Program-made: the position numbers and the translations under genes
The notes under the pieces: generated by a model
The model's input: only the letters and a program-made list of their open reading frames with translations
Databases searched by the model: none
Told to the model about the DNA's origin: nothing
Part shown: piece by piece, positions 18,282 through 26,933 of the stretch
Position numbering within the stretch: position 1 is the stretch's first letter
Layout of the letters: each line of letters begins with the position of its first letter
NCBI RefSeq assembly: GCF_003855395.1
Contig: NZ_CP034015.1
Coordinates: 1,312,001-1,376,000 of the forward strand
Length of the DNA: 64,000 nt
Direction of reading: 5' to 3'
Origin: Shewanella livingstonensis
GTDB lineage: Bacteria > Pseudomonadota > Gammaproteobacteria > Enterobacterales > Shewanellaceae

Positions 18282-18848
18282 ATGACAGATAAACACTATA
18301 TTAGTGCGCAACAACTACTAGAAGATTCATTTAGGCTCGCGGCACAAGTATATGACAGTGGCTTTAGACCGCAGTTTATTGTGGGTATTTGGCGCGGTGG
18401 AGCTCCAATCGGCATTGCAGTACAAGAGTATTTTGACTTTAAAAAAGTTGAAACTGATCATATAGCTGTTAGAACCTCTTCTTATTATGGTATTGGTACC
18501 GACAAACAAGATAAGAATATTAAAGTGCACGGTTTGCATTACATTATCGAAAATGCCAATGCTAGCGATGGCTTGTTGATTGTTGATGATGTATTCGATT
18601 CAGGACGTAGCATTGATGCGCTTATTGGTAAATTAAGAAAGTTTATGCGTTTGAATATGCCAACCGATATCCGCATAGCATGTCCTTATTACAAGCCTAA
18701 AAATACTAAAGTAGATCTAAAACCTGAATATTTTATTCATTCATCTGAAGATTGGTTAGTGTTTCCCCATGAAGTATCTGGTTTAACCCCCCAAGAAATT
18801 GCTGAAGGCAAAGCCGACTTTAAAAATATTCAAGAACTGTTTTTATAA
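18282..18848 (+). CDS. Phosphoribosyltransferase, purine PRTase type
   Basis: A 188-residue type I phosphoribosyltransferase that would transfer phosphoribose from PRPP to a purine base in salvage. The PRPP-binding loop LLIVDDVFDSGRSIDALIG is at about residues 96-114. An N-terminal FIVGIWRGGAPIGIAVQEY supplies the conserved PPi loop (RGG). The HPRT/XPRT-like character is clear, but base specificity (hypoxanthine, guanine or xanthine) is not certain from motifs. It ends before a very strong hairpin that lies ahead of rlhA. Confidence 0.85.
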   Translation: MTDKHYISAQQLLEDSFRLAAQVYDSGFRPQFIVGIWRGGAPIGIAVQEYFDFKKVETDHIAVRTSSYYGIGTDKQDKNIKVHGLHYIIENANASDGLLIVDDVFDSGRSIDALIGKLRKFMRLNMPTDIRIACPYYKPKNTKVDLKPEYFIHSSEDWLVFPHEVSGLTPQEIAEGKADFKNIQELFL

Positions 18849-18933
18849 ATACTATGCGACCGTTTTTTAGGCGGTAATGGCAACGAATTTGCTAGGATTT
18901 TGGGCAGGTTTTGCTAGAGTATGCCGCTATGTG

Positions 18934-18990
18934 AGTGCGCCAACATACTAATGTCAATGCGACAATATCAGTATGTTGGCGCACTTTTTT
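18934..18990 (+). terminator. Very strong terminator or attenuator just before rlhA
   Basis: A perfect 16-bp stem (AGTGCGCCAACATACT and its complement), a 20-base loop and six T residues. It lies 86 bases after the phosphoribosyltransferase stop and only about 30 bases before the rlhA start. It could end the upstream transcript or attenuate read-through into rlhA. Confidence 0.9.
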
Positions 18991-19020
18991 ATCCGAATCG
19001 ATGAAAATGTAGTGAACATT

Positions 19021-20934
19021 ATGGCTTCTGTAGAATTGTTTACCCCCGATACTCCGGTAAAACGCCAACTTGAACTGTTAGCGCCGGCCAAAAATGCTGA
19101 TTATGGTATTGAAGCAATCCGACATGGTGCCGATGCGGTTTATATTGGTGGACCAGCCTTTGGTGCGCGTCATAATGCTGGTAACAGTGTTGCAGATATT
19201 GCTCGCTTGACAGAGTTTGCTCATGGTTATCATGCCCAGGTGTTTGTGGCATTAAATACTATTTTACTGGATGACGAACTTGATAAAGCCCAAAAGCTTA
19301 TTTGGCAGCTTTATGAAGCGGGTGTTGATGCTTTAATTGTTCAAGACATGGGCGTTTTACAGTTCGATCTTCCGCCTATTGCGTTACATGCGAGTACCCA
19401 AACGGATAACCGTAGCCCAGAAAAAACAGTATTTTTTGAACAAGTTGGTTTTTCACAGGTGGTGTTAGCCCGTGAGCTAAATCTTGCGCAAATTCGCGAG
19501 ATTGCTGCTAGCACTAAAATGAAGTTAGAGTTCTTTATTCATGGTGCATTATGTGTCAGTTACAGTGGATTGTGTAACTTAAGCCATGCCTATTCTAATC
19601 GAAGTGCTAACCGCGGTGAATGCTCACAGATGTGTCGATTACCGTGCAATCTGACCACGCGTGAAGGTGAAGTATTAGCCGAAAATAAGCATTTGTTGTC
19701 ACTCAAAGATAATAACCAAACTGATAATTTAGAAGCCCTAATTGATGCCGGCATTAGCTCATTTAAAATTGAGGGCCGCTTAAAAGACATTACTTACCTT
19801 AAGAATGTTACCGCACATTACCGCCAGCAACTGGATGCTATTATTGCTAAGCGTGCCGACCTAGCGTCTATCTCTCATGGTCGTTGCGAGTTTAACTTTA
19901 CCCCCGATCCGGATAAAAGTTTTAACCGCGGTAAAACTGATTATTTTGTCAATGAACGTACAGAGGCGATTGAACATTTTAGTTCGCCTAAATTTATTGG
20001 TGAGAAAGTGGGTCGTATCACCCAAGTCGGTAAAGCGTTTATTAAAATCGATACCAGCGAAAGTGGCAAAGACATTCATTTTAACAATGGTGATGGCTTA
20101 TGTTTTTTTGTTGAACATTATGAAACCCAGCGGTTGTCTGACGATAAGCTCTCCGGCGTGCGCATTAACCGCGCCGACGGTAATACCTTGTATTTAACCG
20201 AAGTGCCAAAAGACTTAAAAGTCGGCGTGATGATGTTCCGTAACTTCGACCATAAGTTCGAGGCTATCTTAAATAAAGACTCTGCCAGCCGTAAAATAGC
20301 GGTCGACATGCAATTTTTTGATACCGATGATGGCGTAGGGTTAACCATCATTGATGTACATAATATTAGCGCTACCGCCACGTTAGTATGTGATAAATCT
20401 CCGGCTAACGATCAAGCCAAAACTGCAGAAAATCTCAAAAAACAACTTAGTAAACTGGGTAGCAGTGACTTTGTATTGAATAAGGTTAATTTACTCACGC
20501 AGCAGATGTGGTTTCTACCCACCTCAGTTGTTAACGAACTACGCCGTGATGCGGTGAGTGCGTTAATGGCTGTAAGGCTTGCCTGTTACCAACGACCAGA
20601 GCGTTGGATGCACGATAAAAGCGCGCGTTTTCCGCAAAAAGCTTTGAGCTTTTTATCCAATGTGGCTAACGAAAACGCCAAGTCATTTTATCATCAGCAT
20701 GGGGTGATTCAAATTGAAGACACCTATGAGAAAAATACCGTGTTGCATGACGCACCGTTAATGGTCACTAAACATTGTCTGCGCTACAGTTTTAATTTAT
20801 GCCCGAAAGAAGTGGAAGGCATCAAAGCTGACCCGATGTTTTTAGAAGTAGGTAAAGATAAATTGAAGTTAGTTTTTGACTGCCACAAATGTGAAATGAT
20901 GATTGTTGGCTCCAACCAATTAGTGAAACAATAA
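19021..20934 (+). CDS. rlhA: 23S rRNA 5-hydroxycytidine C2501 synthase (U32 peptidase family)
   Basis: Closely similar throughout to E. coli RlhA (YdcP, 653 residues), which hydroxylates C2501 of 23S rRNA using an iron-sulfur centre and prephenate-dependent chemistry. Markers are RQLELLAPAKNADYGIEAI at the N-terminus, HGADAVYIGGPAFGARHNAG, and the cysteine-rich motif FFIHGALCVSYSGLC, then RGECSQMCRLPC near residues 175-210. ITKHCLR-type and KLVFDCHKCEMMIVG motifs near the C-terminus carry more cysteines. The length, 637 residues from the ATG at 19021, excludes the shorter TrhP/YegQ. An in-frame start at 18973 lies inside the preceding terminator and was rejected. Confidence 0.92.
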   Translation: MASVELFTPDTPVKRQLELLAPAKNADYGIEAIRHGADAVYIGGPAFGARHNAGNSVADIARLTEFAHGYHAQVFVALNTILLDDELDKAQKLIWQLYEAGVDALIVQDMGVLQFDLPPIALHASTQTDNRSPEKTVFFEQVGFSQVVLARELNLAQIREIAASTKMKLEFFIHGALCVSYSGLCNLSHAYSNRSANRGECSQMCRLPCNLTTREGEVLAENKHLLSLKDNNQTDNLEALIDAGISSFKIEGRLKDITYLKNVTAHYRQQLDAIIAKRADLASISHGRCEFNFTPDPDKSFNRGKTDYFVNERTEAIEHFSSPKFIGEKVGRITQVGKAFIKIDTSESGKDIHFNNGDGLCFFVEHYETQRLSDDKLSGVRINRADGNTLYLTEVPKDLKVGVMMFRNFDHKFEAILNKDSASRKIAVDMQFFDTDDGVGLTIIDVHNISATATLVCDKSPANDQAKTAENLKKQLSKLGSSDFVLNKVNLLTQQMWFLPTSVVNELRRDAVSALMAVRLACYQRPERWMHDKSARFPQKALSFLSNVANENAKSFYHQHGVIQIEDTYEKNTVLHDAPLMVTKHCLRYSFNLCPKEVEGIKADPMFLEVGKDKLKLVFDCHKCEMMIVGSNQLVKQ

Positions 20935-21128
20935 CAACGAAGCAGCGATATTTTATACATTATTGTTTTTGCGTTGACAGTATTACACTTGCCAGTGGTT
21001 TAGTTTTTCAAACAAGCTGCAAAAATAACCATTAAATAGCTGCCAAAACTCGTGTGTTTCGAGTACACTGCGCGGCTGAAATTTCATGGGTTTTAGCCTG
21101 TGATACCTTAAGTAGGAAAGAATAGATT

Positions 21129-21458
21129 ATGAGCGATAGCAAAAAGTATGCTTTACGTGTTATTCAAATTGAAGATACGTGGAAAACCGAAATTACTCGT
21201 CGTATGACATCGACTAAAACGATAGTGTCAAAAAGCCAAGATGGTTTTGCGTCAGAAGCAGAAGCTACTGCATGGGGTGAGCAATCACTACAAGGTTTTT
21301 TATCTAAGCAAGTTGATCGTAACAAGCGTAAAACTGAAAAGCATCTTAAAGCTAAAAGTTTAGCAGCTGCGATTGCAGCTGAATCTGCTGTCGATGAAGA
21401 AGAGCTATTCGATGCTGAAGATGATGCAGAAGACGAAGATGACGAAGAGTTAAACTAA
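21129..21458 (+). CDS. DUF3622 domain protein
   Basis: A 109-residue cytoplasmic protein recognised as DUF3622. The basic N-terminal half contains KYALRVIQIEDTWKTEITRR and ASEAEATAWGEQSLQGFL. The last 25 residues are almost purely acidic (EDDAEDEDDEEL). AGGA precedes the ATG by about nine bases. The basic/acidic split suggests a nucleic-acid or protein partner, but the function is unknown. Confidence 0.8.
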   Translation: MSDSKKYALRVIQIEDTWKTEITRRMTSTKTIVSKSQDGFASEAEATAWGEQSLQGFLSKQVDRNKRKTEKHLKAKSLAAAIAAESAVDEEELFDAEDDAEDEDDEELN

Positions 21459-21584
21459 TATTTCATCAAGCATGTAAATGTTATAGATAAGTTTCAATTT
21501 TTGTATGTTCAGGATAGGATGTACTTAATTAGAATGATTTTCGATCAACTTATCTCTATCTTGACCAAATAAGGATTCATTTGG

Positions 21585-22250
21585 ATGAACAAGATTGCTG
21601 AAATTATAGGCTGCTTGGGGTGCTTAGGAATAATGTTCCTGTTCCCCAGCAGTGCATCGGCTACTCCTACTGCCCTGATGACTTTTGGCGAACTTGGTAA
21701 CTCATCAGGTACTATAGTGATGTCTAATGATGTCCAGCAACTCACAAGCTTGTCTGCAAAATTTGGCTTTTTACCACCATTAGATTGGAAGCTCGCATTT
21801 AGCGATAAACGTGGCGACATGACGATGGCTGAGTTTATTCCAGCGAATGAGTCGTTAAATGATTGGTCTAGTTTAGTCTGCATGCAAGGTTTTAAAGGCT
21901 TAGCAAATGACGTTGAGCCAGAACGTTTTTTAGATTCAATGGCTGCCACCTATCAAGAGCATTGCCAAGGGCAAGTTGTTTATCAGCAGCTTGGTCGTTC
22001 TGAAGTTGGTGAGCTCGAGGCTGTACATGGTTTATTAGGCTGTACCAGCATGCCTAATATTCATCAATCTTTAGCGGCAGTTGAAGAGCCTTATATCACC
22101 AGTCCACAAGGTGAAATGGGCTATTTTACGGTAATAAGTGATGACGAAAATGTCTACTTAATTCATAAATCGATTCGTACAGCGGTGTTTACGATAGATA
22201 CAGTACCCATCACTATCGATAATTATCGTGATTTCATGACTCATCCCTAG
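21585..22250 (+). CDS. Exported protein of unknown function
   Basis: A 221-residue protein with a signal peptide (hydrophobic IIGCLGCLGIMFLFPSSASA, cleaved near residue 27). The mature part has two cysteines likely to pair (SLVCMQGF and YQEHCQGQ) and another in LLGCTSM. No family was recognised with certainty. The layout, with a WSSLVCMQGF helix and a VYLIHKSIRT strand, looks like a small alpha/beta periplasmic protein. It is a single gene in front of a 470-base non-coding stretch. Confidence 0.7.
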   Translation: MNKIAEIIGCLGCLGIMFLFPSSASATPTALMTFGELGNSSGTIVMSNDVQQLTSLSAKFGFLPPLDWKLAFSDKRGDMTMAEFIPANESLNDWSSLVCMQGFKGLANDVEPERFLDSMAATYQEHCQGQVVYQQLGRSEVGELEAVHGLLGCTSMPNIHQSLAAVEEPYITSPQGEMGYFTVISDDENVYLIHKSIRTAVFTIDTVPITIDNYRDFMTHP

Positions 22251-22361
22251 TTTAATTCTCGTATTGGCCCTAATCTTGAACCTTAGTTTTGCATCCTGAA
22301 TCTTAGCATCCATATTCAAGTGCTTAGCTCTTGCTCAGATAGTCAGTTTTGAGCTTTAGTC

Positions 22362-22400
22362 CTTAGATTTAGTTCTTAGATTAAGTCCCTAGATTTAGTA
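22362..22400. repeat. Three 13-bp tandem repeats in a low-complexity spacer
   Basis: Three consecutive 13-base units based on CTTAGATTTAGTT start at 22362, 22375 and 22388. They lie in the otherwise gene-free stretch 22251-22722, which also contains looser CTTAG/TTAG motifs from about 22275 and a TATAAT hexamer at 22547. No coding sequence is seen there. Confidence 0.75.
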
Positions 22401-22725
22401 TAAACATGCTCACATCGAAACTTTGCACAGTATTGAGGTGCTTGCTGAGCCTCTTAAATATTATCAATCGATATGTTAAACCATCAATAAGTTGAATTAT
22501 CTGTGAGTTAACCTTTTGTGAGTATCAAATTCCCCTGTGGATCCGTTATAATCGCCGCGCTATTATTTTATGATGGCAACGATAGTCAAACAGTACGTGC
22601 TACGCAATGCTAGCGTTGGCCAATCAAACACATATTTTCAATCATGAGTTGAACCTCAACTCATGTTATTTCAATAGTTAACCGCAACTCTTAATGAGAG
22701 CTGAGGTTAGTTAGTCAATCTTTAC

Positions 22726-22906
22726 GGTGCTTGTTGTGGATCTATCGATCTCAGCTGGATAATCGGGAAACCAGTGCAAATCTGGTACTGCCCCCGCAAC
22801 GGTGATTGGTGAGAGTCAGGTACGCAACAGCGTTGCGTTAATCATCTCGACTCGCGTGTGTTGCCCCCAGGGGCAACGCCACAACCTCAGTCCGGAGACC
22901 GGCCTT
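22726..22906 (+). ncRNA. Cobalamin (B12) riboswitch
   Basis: The conserved aptamer core is present in order: GGGAA-ACCAGTG, then TGCCCCCGCAACGGT (the B12 box region), the variable hairpins, GCCAC, and TCAGTCCGGAGACCGGCC at the 3' end. It stands about 160 bases ahead of the BtuB-like receptor gene, the usual target. When cobalamin is plentiful the leader folds to lower expression of the receptor. Exact 5' and 3' limits are approximate. Confidence 0.95.
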
Positions 22907-22963
22907 AAAGGTGATTTCGATGATTTCGGTGGGCAGATCTCGAAATGTAATGTGACATCGCTT

Positions 22964-23004
22964 GTCGGCTTGTTCTATAGACGCTGTCTATTGAGTAAGC
23001 CGAC
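22964..23004 (+). promoter_or_regulatory. Riboswitch expression-platform hairpin
   Basis: GTCGGCTT (22964-22971) pairs with AAGCCGAC (22997-23004), and an inner ATAGAC/GTCTAT pair stacks inside. The flanking ACATC and GATGT can extend the stem. No T run follows, and the hairpin lies about 60 bases before the receptor start, so control of translation is more likely than termination. Confidence 0.6.
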
Positions 23005-23063
23005 TGCAGTGATGTATATTGCGGCGCTATTGCCCCATTTTTCCTTTCAGGAGTTAAAGGTAA

Positions 23064-25037
23064 ATGGGTACTAAACCAACAAAAATCGCACTGCTATTAA
23101 GTGCTGTCTTCAGTGTAGTCAGTGCTAATGCTATCGCGGCTGATCCCGCTACTACATCCTCTTCGGCAATCACCATGGATGAAACCATTGTGGTTATTGG
23201 CCGTACTGCTGCTAACCCTTTAAATATTGCTGCCAATGTTAATGTTATTGATGCTGCTGATATTCAAATGAGTGGGGCCACCAATTTAACCGATTTATTA
23301 CGTGGACAGTCTGGTATTCAGGTGTCGGATAATAACTCGGGCACTGTATTTTCTATGCGTGGTTTTTCTGCATCACAAGCGGCTAATAATACACTTATTT
23401 TAGTTGATGGACGCAGACTGAATAATATTGATATTTCAGCGCCAAGCATTGAATCTATCCCAATTAATTTAATTGAGCGAGTTGAGATTTTATCAGGTAG
23501 CGCAGGGGTGTTGTATGGTGACCAAGCTGTTGGCGGTGTGATTAATATCATTACCAAAGCACCGACTGAAACCGGCGGAGGTTTACAAGTCAGTGGTGGC
23601 AGTTTTGATACCTACGAAGCTAAAGGTGATATTTCAGGTGCTATCAACAACGCATGGCGTTATTTTCTAGCGGCAAGCTATAAAGACAGTGATAATTATC
23701 GCGATAATAATGAGAGTGAAACAGGCTCTATTTTAGGTCGCTTACAGTATCAAACTGATACCGAAGACTTTTATGTAGAAGTTAATTATTTTGATAATGA
23801 TCGTCAAGCGCCTGGCGCGCTAACGTTAGCGCAATACGAAGCCGACCCTCGCCAAGTTGCGGCTTTTTCTGCGGGTGAATACACTCATGAAATGACCACA
23901 GCACTGCGCAGTGGTTACCAATACCAGCTGAATAATATTTGGGCCTTAGGCGCAGATTTAACTTATTCAGACACATTAACCACGAGTATATTGTTTGGTG
24001 GTGCAGGGCGTATTGAGCGGGATCTATTAAGTTTTTCACCTAAAGCCACAGCTGACTACCATTTAGAACATGGCGATTTAAATTTTGTTGCCGGTGTTGA
24101 TGTGAGTAAAGGTGAAGCAGATTTCGATACGCTTTATACGCAACGAAATAATGAACAGACACAAAAGAGCGCCTATGTGCAAGCATCAGTGCCTATTACG
24201 CCTACTTTATCTTATGTTGTTGGTGGTCGATACTCAGAAGTGACTGACGATTTATATGACCAATTACTTTATCCTAACCGTGTTGAAATCGATAATGATG
24301 CCCATGCATTTGAGTTAGGCTTTAATTATCGTCCAAGCAGTGAAAATCGCTTTTATGTCCGCGCAAATGATAACTTTCGCTTTGCAAAAGTAGATGAGCA
24401 AGCATATACGCCATTGGCAGTACAAGGTTTAGACCCACAAACTGGCCGTTCTTACGAAGCCGGTTGGGACTTTACTACCGCCACTCAAACCTTAAAAATT
24501 AATGCTTATCAACTAGAGTTAGAAGATGAGATTGTTTACGAAGGCGGTCGTACAGATGGACCTTATGGTGGTGGCGCTAACGTTAATGCCGACGAATCTC
24601 GTCGCTTTGGTGTGAGCACAGCTTATGATGTACAGTTATCGATCGATTGGTTATTAGGTGCTTCGTACGACTATATTGATGCAGAATTCACTCAAGGCGA
24701 AAATGACGGTAAAGCCTTATCTTGGGTAGCTAAACATTCAGGTAAAGCCTTTGTCAGTTACGATTTTTCTGATGGCTGGCAAGCGTATGTTGAAGGTGTT
24801 TACACCGGCGAGCGCTATATGGAAGGCGATAACAGCAATACCGGTGATAAGTTAGACAGTTACGTGCTAACAAACCTTGCGTTAAACTATACTTATTCAG
24901 GTTGGAATGGCAGTTTACGTGTAGATAATTTGCTTGACGAAGATTATGTCGGCACGGGTTATTACTCTGCCTATGGTAGCGGTTATTATTCAGGTACTGG
25001 TCGTTCAATTAGGCTAACAGCCGGTTATCGTTTCTAG
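23064..25037 (+). CDS. btuB: TonB-dependent vitamin B12 receptor, BtuB-like
   Basis: A 657-residue outer-membrane receptor that would import cobalamin with energy from TonB. The signal peptide ends near residue 25 (NAIAA). A TonB box DETIVVIG is at about 38-45. The plug domain contains LLRGQSGIQVS, LILVDGRRLNN and VEILSGSAGVLYGDQAVGG. The 22-strand barrel ends in RLTAGYRF with the terminal Phe needed for assembly. The length fits BtuB-type receptors (about 600-660), and the cobalamin riboswitch upstream supports the substrate. AGGAG precedes the ATG. No btuCDF genes are adjacent. Confidence 0.9.
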   Translation: MGTKPTKIALLLSAVFSVVSANAIAADPATTSSSAITMDETIVVIGRTAANPLNIAANVNVIDAADIQMSGATNLTDLLRGQSGIQVSDNNSGTVFSMRGFSASQAANNTLILVDGRRLNNIDISAPSIESIPINLIERVEILSGSAGVLYGDQAVGGVINIITKAPTETGGGLQVSGGSFDTYEAKGDISGAINNAWRYFLAASYKDSDNYRDNNESETGSILGRLQYQTDTEDFYVEVNYFDNDRQAPGALTLAQYEADPRQVAAFSAGEYTHEMTTALRSGYQYQLNNIWALGADLTYSDTLTTSILFGGAGRIERDLLSFSPKATADYHLEHGDLNFVAGVDVSKGEADFDTLYTQRNNEQTQKSAYVQASVPITPTLSYVVGGRYSEVTDDLYDQLLYPNRVEIDNDAHAFELGFNYRPSSENRFYVRANDNFRFAKVDEQAYTPLAVQGLDPQTGRSYEAGWDFTTATQTLKINAYQLELEDEIVYEGGRTDGPYGGGANVNADESRRFGVSTAYDVQLSIDWLLGASYDYIDAEFTQGENDGKALSWVAKHSGKAFVSYDFSDGWQAYVEGVYTGERYMEGDNSNTGDKLDSYVLTNLALNYTYSGWNGSLRVDNLLDEDYVGTGYYSAYGSGYYSGTGRSIRLTAGYRF

Positions 25038-25067
25038 ATAATTCGACTTAATAGATTCTCACCCACT

Positions 25068-25098
25068 AAAGCCAGTAAACTATTACTGGCTTTCGTTT
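25068..25098 (+). terminator. Rho-independent terminator of btuB
   Basis: A perfect 11-bp stem (AAAGCCAGTAA and its complement) with a 4-base loop and a TTTCGTTTT tail, 30 bases after the receptor gene. Confidence 0.9.
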
Positions 25099-25150
25099 TA
25101 ATATATCGTTAGATTAATTTATAGCGTGTTTATTTTAAAAAAGGTAACCG

Positions 25151-25897
25151 ATGAATATGACTAATCTTGAGCAACAAGTTCTGACTCAAGTTCAAGCTAT
25201 TATTGGCAATGAAGAACAGGTCATTGGTCGTCGTGGCATATTAATTCCATTGAAAAAGGCTTTAATTAGCGAAGCTGATATTAGAGTTGTTATCGATACT
25301 GTGTCGGCTGATCCTGCGCTTGCTGCTCATTTGTTGTTGCGCAGTAATACCGCGCAAGCTGCAGGCGTAATATCGGCTAAAAGCCGCAGTGTTAAAGATG
25401 CTTTAATCCGTTTAGGCCAAGTAAACATTTACCGCTATGCGTTCTCGTTTTACCTTAAAGAAAGACTTGATGAGCTTTCTGAACCTTACAAAAAACTCGT
25501 TCAAGGCTATTGGGCTTTAAATGAAAAGATTGCGACGGATTGTATAGCGCTGTTGCGTGAAGAGAATGATATTGGTGTAGGGACTAAAATTGATGCAGAT
25601 GAGATGCAAACATTAGCGCTGTTTAGTGTGTTTGGTCAGGTCATTGCGTTAACGGCTTTTGCTTATTTAAACGCTGAACTCTCTCGTCCAGTATCATTAA
25701 AAGTACTGAAGTCACTTATTGATAAGCAACAGCAACAGTTATCACTTGAGGCATTTTCGTCACTAGGACTAGATGAAGATTTACGCGAAGAATTTTTGAT
25801 TGCACATAATTTACGTCAAACACAAAACCCTGATTCCCCAGGACTTGTGCTTCGACGCGTGCTATCTAAGCGAGGTTTATTAATCAACCCGTTGTAG
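25151..25897 (+). CDS. HDOD-domain signalling protein
   Basis: A 248-residue cytoplasmic protein with an HDOD domain from about residue 20 to 210. Typical stretches are SEADIRVVIDTVSADPALAA, LLRSNTAQAAG, SVKDALIRLGQVNIYRYAF and ALFSVFGQVIALTAF. HDOD proteins resemble HD phosphodiesterases without the metal-binding residues and act as regulators in stress and signalling. Its last 18 bases overlap the convergent metR gene. There is no attached GGDEF, EAL or response-regulator domain. Confidence 0.8.
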   Translation: MNMTNLEQQVLTQVQAIIGNEEQVIGRRGILIPLKKALISEADIRVVIDTVSADPALAAHLLLRSNTAQAAGVISAKSRSVKDALIRLGQVNIYRYAFSFYLKERLDELSEPYKKLVQGYWALNEKIATDCIALLREENDIGVGTKIDADEMQTLALFSVFGQVIALTAFAYLNAELSRPVSLKVLKSLIDKQQQQLSLEAFSSLGLDEDLREEFLIAHNLRQTQNPDSPGLVLRRVLSKRGLLINPL

Positions 25898-26782
25898 ATT
25901 TATGCCTTCACTCGCTACCAGTTCGAGCCACTTTTGGATTAAATTTGCATTAGTGGCGTCGCGACGATAAGCCCCAAATAATGGACGTTTCAGACCTTCC
26001 GATCCTAATTTAACTGCAGTAATACTGAGCCCCTGACTCTCTCGAATAGACCAGGTAGGTAGGGTTGCTACGCCGTCATTACAGGCTACGCGTTGTAACA
26101 GCATTGAGGTTAAATCGCATTGCTTTTGCTCGCCAGGTTCAATACCTGCAGGTTCTAAAAAGTGCTTATAAATGTCTAAACGAGCTAATGGCACTGGGTA
26201 GCTAATTAAGGTTTGTTTGGCCAATTGTGCTGGTGTGACAAACGCTTGCGCTGCTAATGTATTATCATTGGAAACGACTAATTTAACTTCAAAATCAAAT
26301 AGGTGTTGATAAGCGACACGGTGTCCTGGCACTGGGTCTGATGTTAGCACTATGTCTAAGCTCCCCGTCTCTAAGGCATTGAGCGAATCAAATAAATGCC
26401 GACTTGAAATATCAATTTGCGCTGCTGGCGCGTGTTGTTTAAATTGTTCAATAACGGGCATTAACCAACGAAAACAACTGTGGCATTCAATGCCCAGCTT
26501 TAGTTGTTGGCTTTCACCTTCTAAACCGCGTTTAAGATCCGACTCGGTAGCAATCACTTTCGGTAAGATTTCTTCTGCTAAATTTAGCAGACGCGAACCT
26601 TCATGAGTAAAAGTGAGTGGTTTACTTTTACGTACAAAAATAGTTGAGTTAATCCGTGTCTCTAACTCTTTTATTTGGTGAGAAAGCGCCGACTGAGTTA
26701 CAAATCGTTTTTTAGCTGCACCCGCTAAACTGCCACTTTCTTTTAACGCCATCAAGGTGCGAAGGTGTCTAAGCTCTATCAT
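25880..26782 (-). CDS. metR: LysR-family methionine regulator MetR
   Basis: Activates methionine-synthase genes with homocysteine as co-effector. The 300-residue product follows E. coli MetR closely: MIELRHLRTLMAL, the helix-turn-helix VTQSALSHQIKELE, FVRKSKPLTFT, the distinctive GIECHSCFRWLMPVIEQF, TSDPVPG and LDIYKHFLEPAGI. It diverges from the metE position, the standard arrangement. Here metE is a wreck, so MetR may now serve other targets such as metH or glyA elsewhere. The gene itself looks intact. Confidence 0.94.
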   Translation of the reverse strand: MIELRHLRTLMALKESGSLAGAAKKRFVTQSALSHQIKELETRINSTIFVRKSKPLTFTHEGSRLLNLAEEILPKVIATESDLKRGLEGESQQLKLGIECHSCFRWLMPVIEQFKQHAPAAQIDISSRHLFDSLNALETGSLDIVLTSDPVPGHRVAYQHLFDFEVKLVVSNDNTLAAQAFVTPAQLAKQTLISYPVPLARLDIYKHFLEPAGIEPGEQKQCDLTSMLLQRVACNDGVATLPTWSIRESQGLSITAVKLGSEGLKRPLFGAYRRDATNANLIQKWLELVASEGINLQRVD

Positions 26783-26816
26783 TTTCTCTCCACATGAATC
26801 TTGCTCAACTAGCCGA

Positions 26817-26829
26817 TGAAATCAATTCG
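26817..26829. promoter_or_regulatory. Candidate MetR-binding site
   Basis: TGAAATCAATTCG resembles the MetR consensus TGAANNTNNTTCA, with mismatches at the central T and the last base. It lies 35 bases upstream of metR in the metR-metE divergent interval, where MetR sites are expected. Confidence 0.45.
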
Positions 26830-26855
26830 ATTGCTTGACAACAGAGTAACACAAT

Positions 26856-26879
26856 AAACTTCTAGACGTCCAGACGCCT
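26856..26879. promoter_or_regulatory. Tandem MetJ operator (met boxes) of the lost metE
   Basis: Two adjacent 8-mers, AGACGTCC (26864) and AGACGCCT (26872), match the MetJ met-box consensus AGACGTCT at 7 of 8 positions each. A weaker third box AAACTTCT (26856) abuts them. MetJ with S-adenosylmethionine binds tandem boxes cooperatively. They lie 55 bases ahead of the metE remnant start, so the operator has outlived the gene, or still serves the divergent metR. Confidence 0.8.
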
Positions 26880-26933
26880 ATGCATATTTTTTGCATAAGT
26901 AGTTATTTTTTATCAACGAAAAAGGAAAGTAGT

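Noticed and set aside
22802..23074. A 90-residue frame across the region before btuB
   Set aside because: It runs through the conserved cobalamin riboswitch and its expression platform; the RNA structure explains the sequence.
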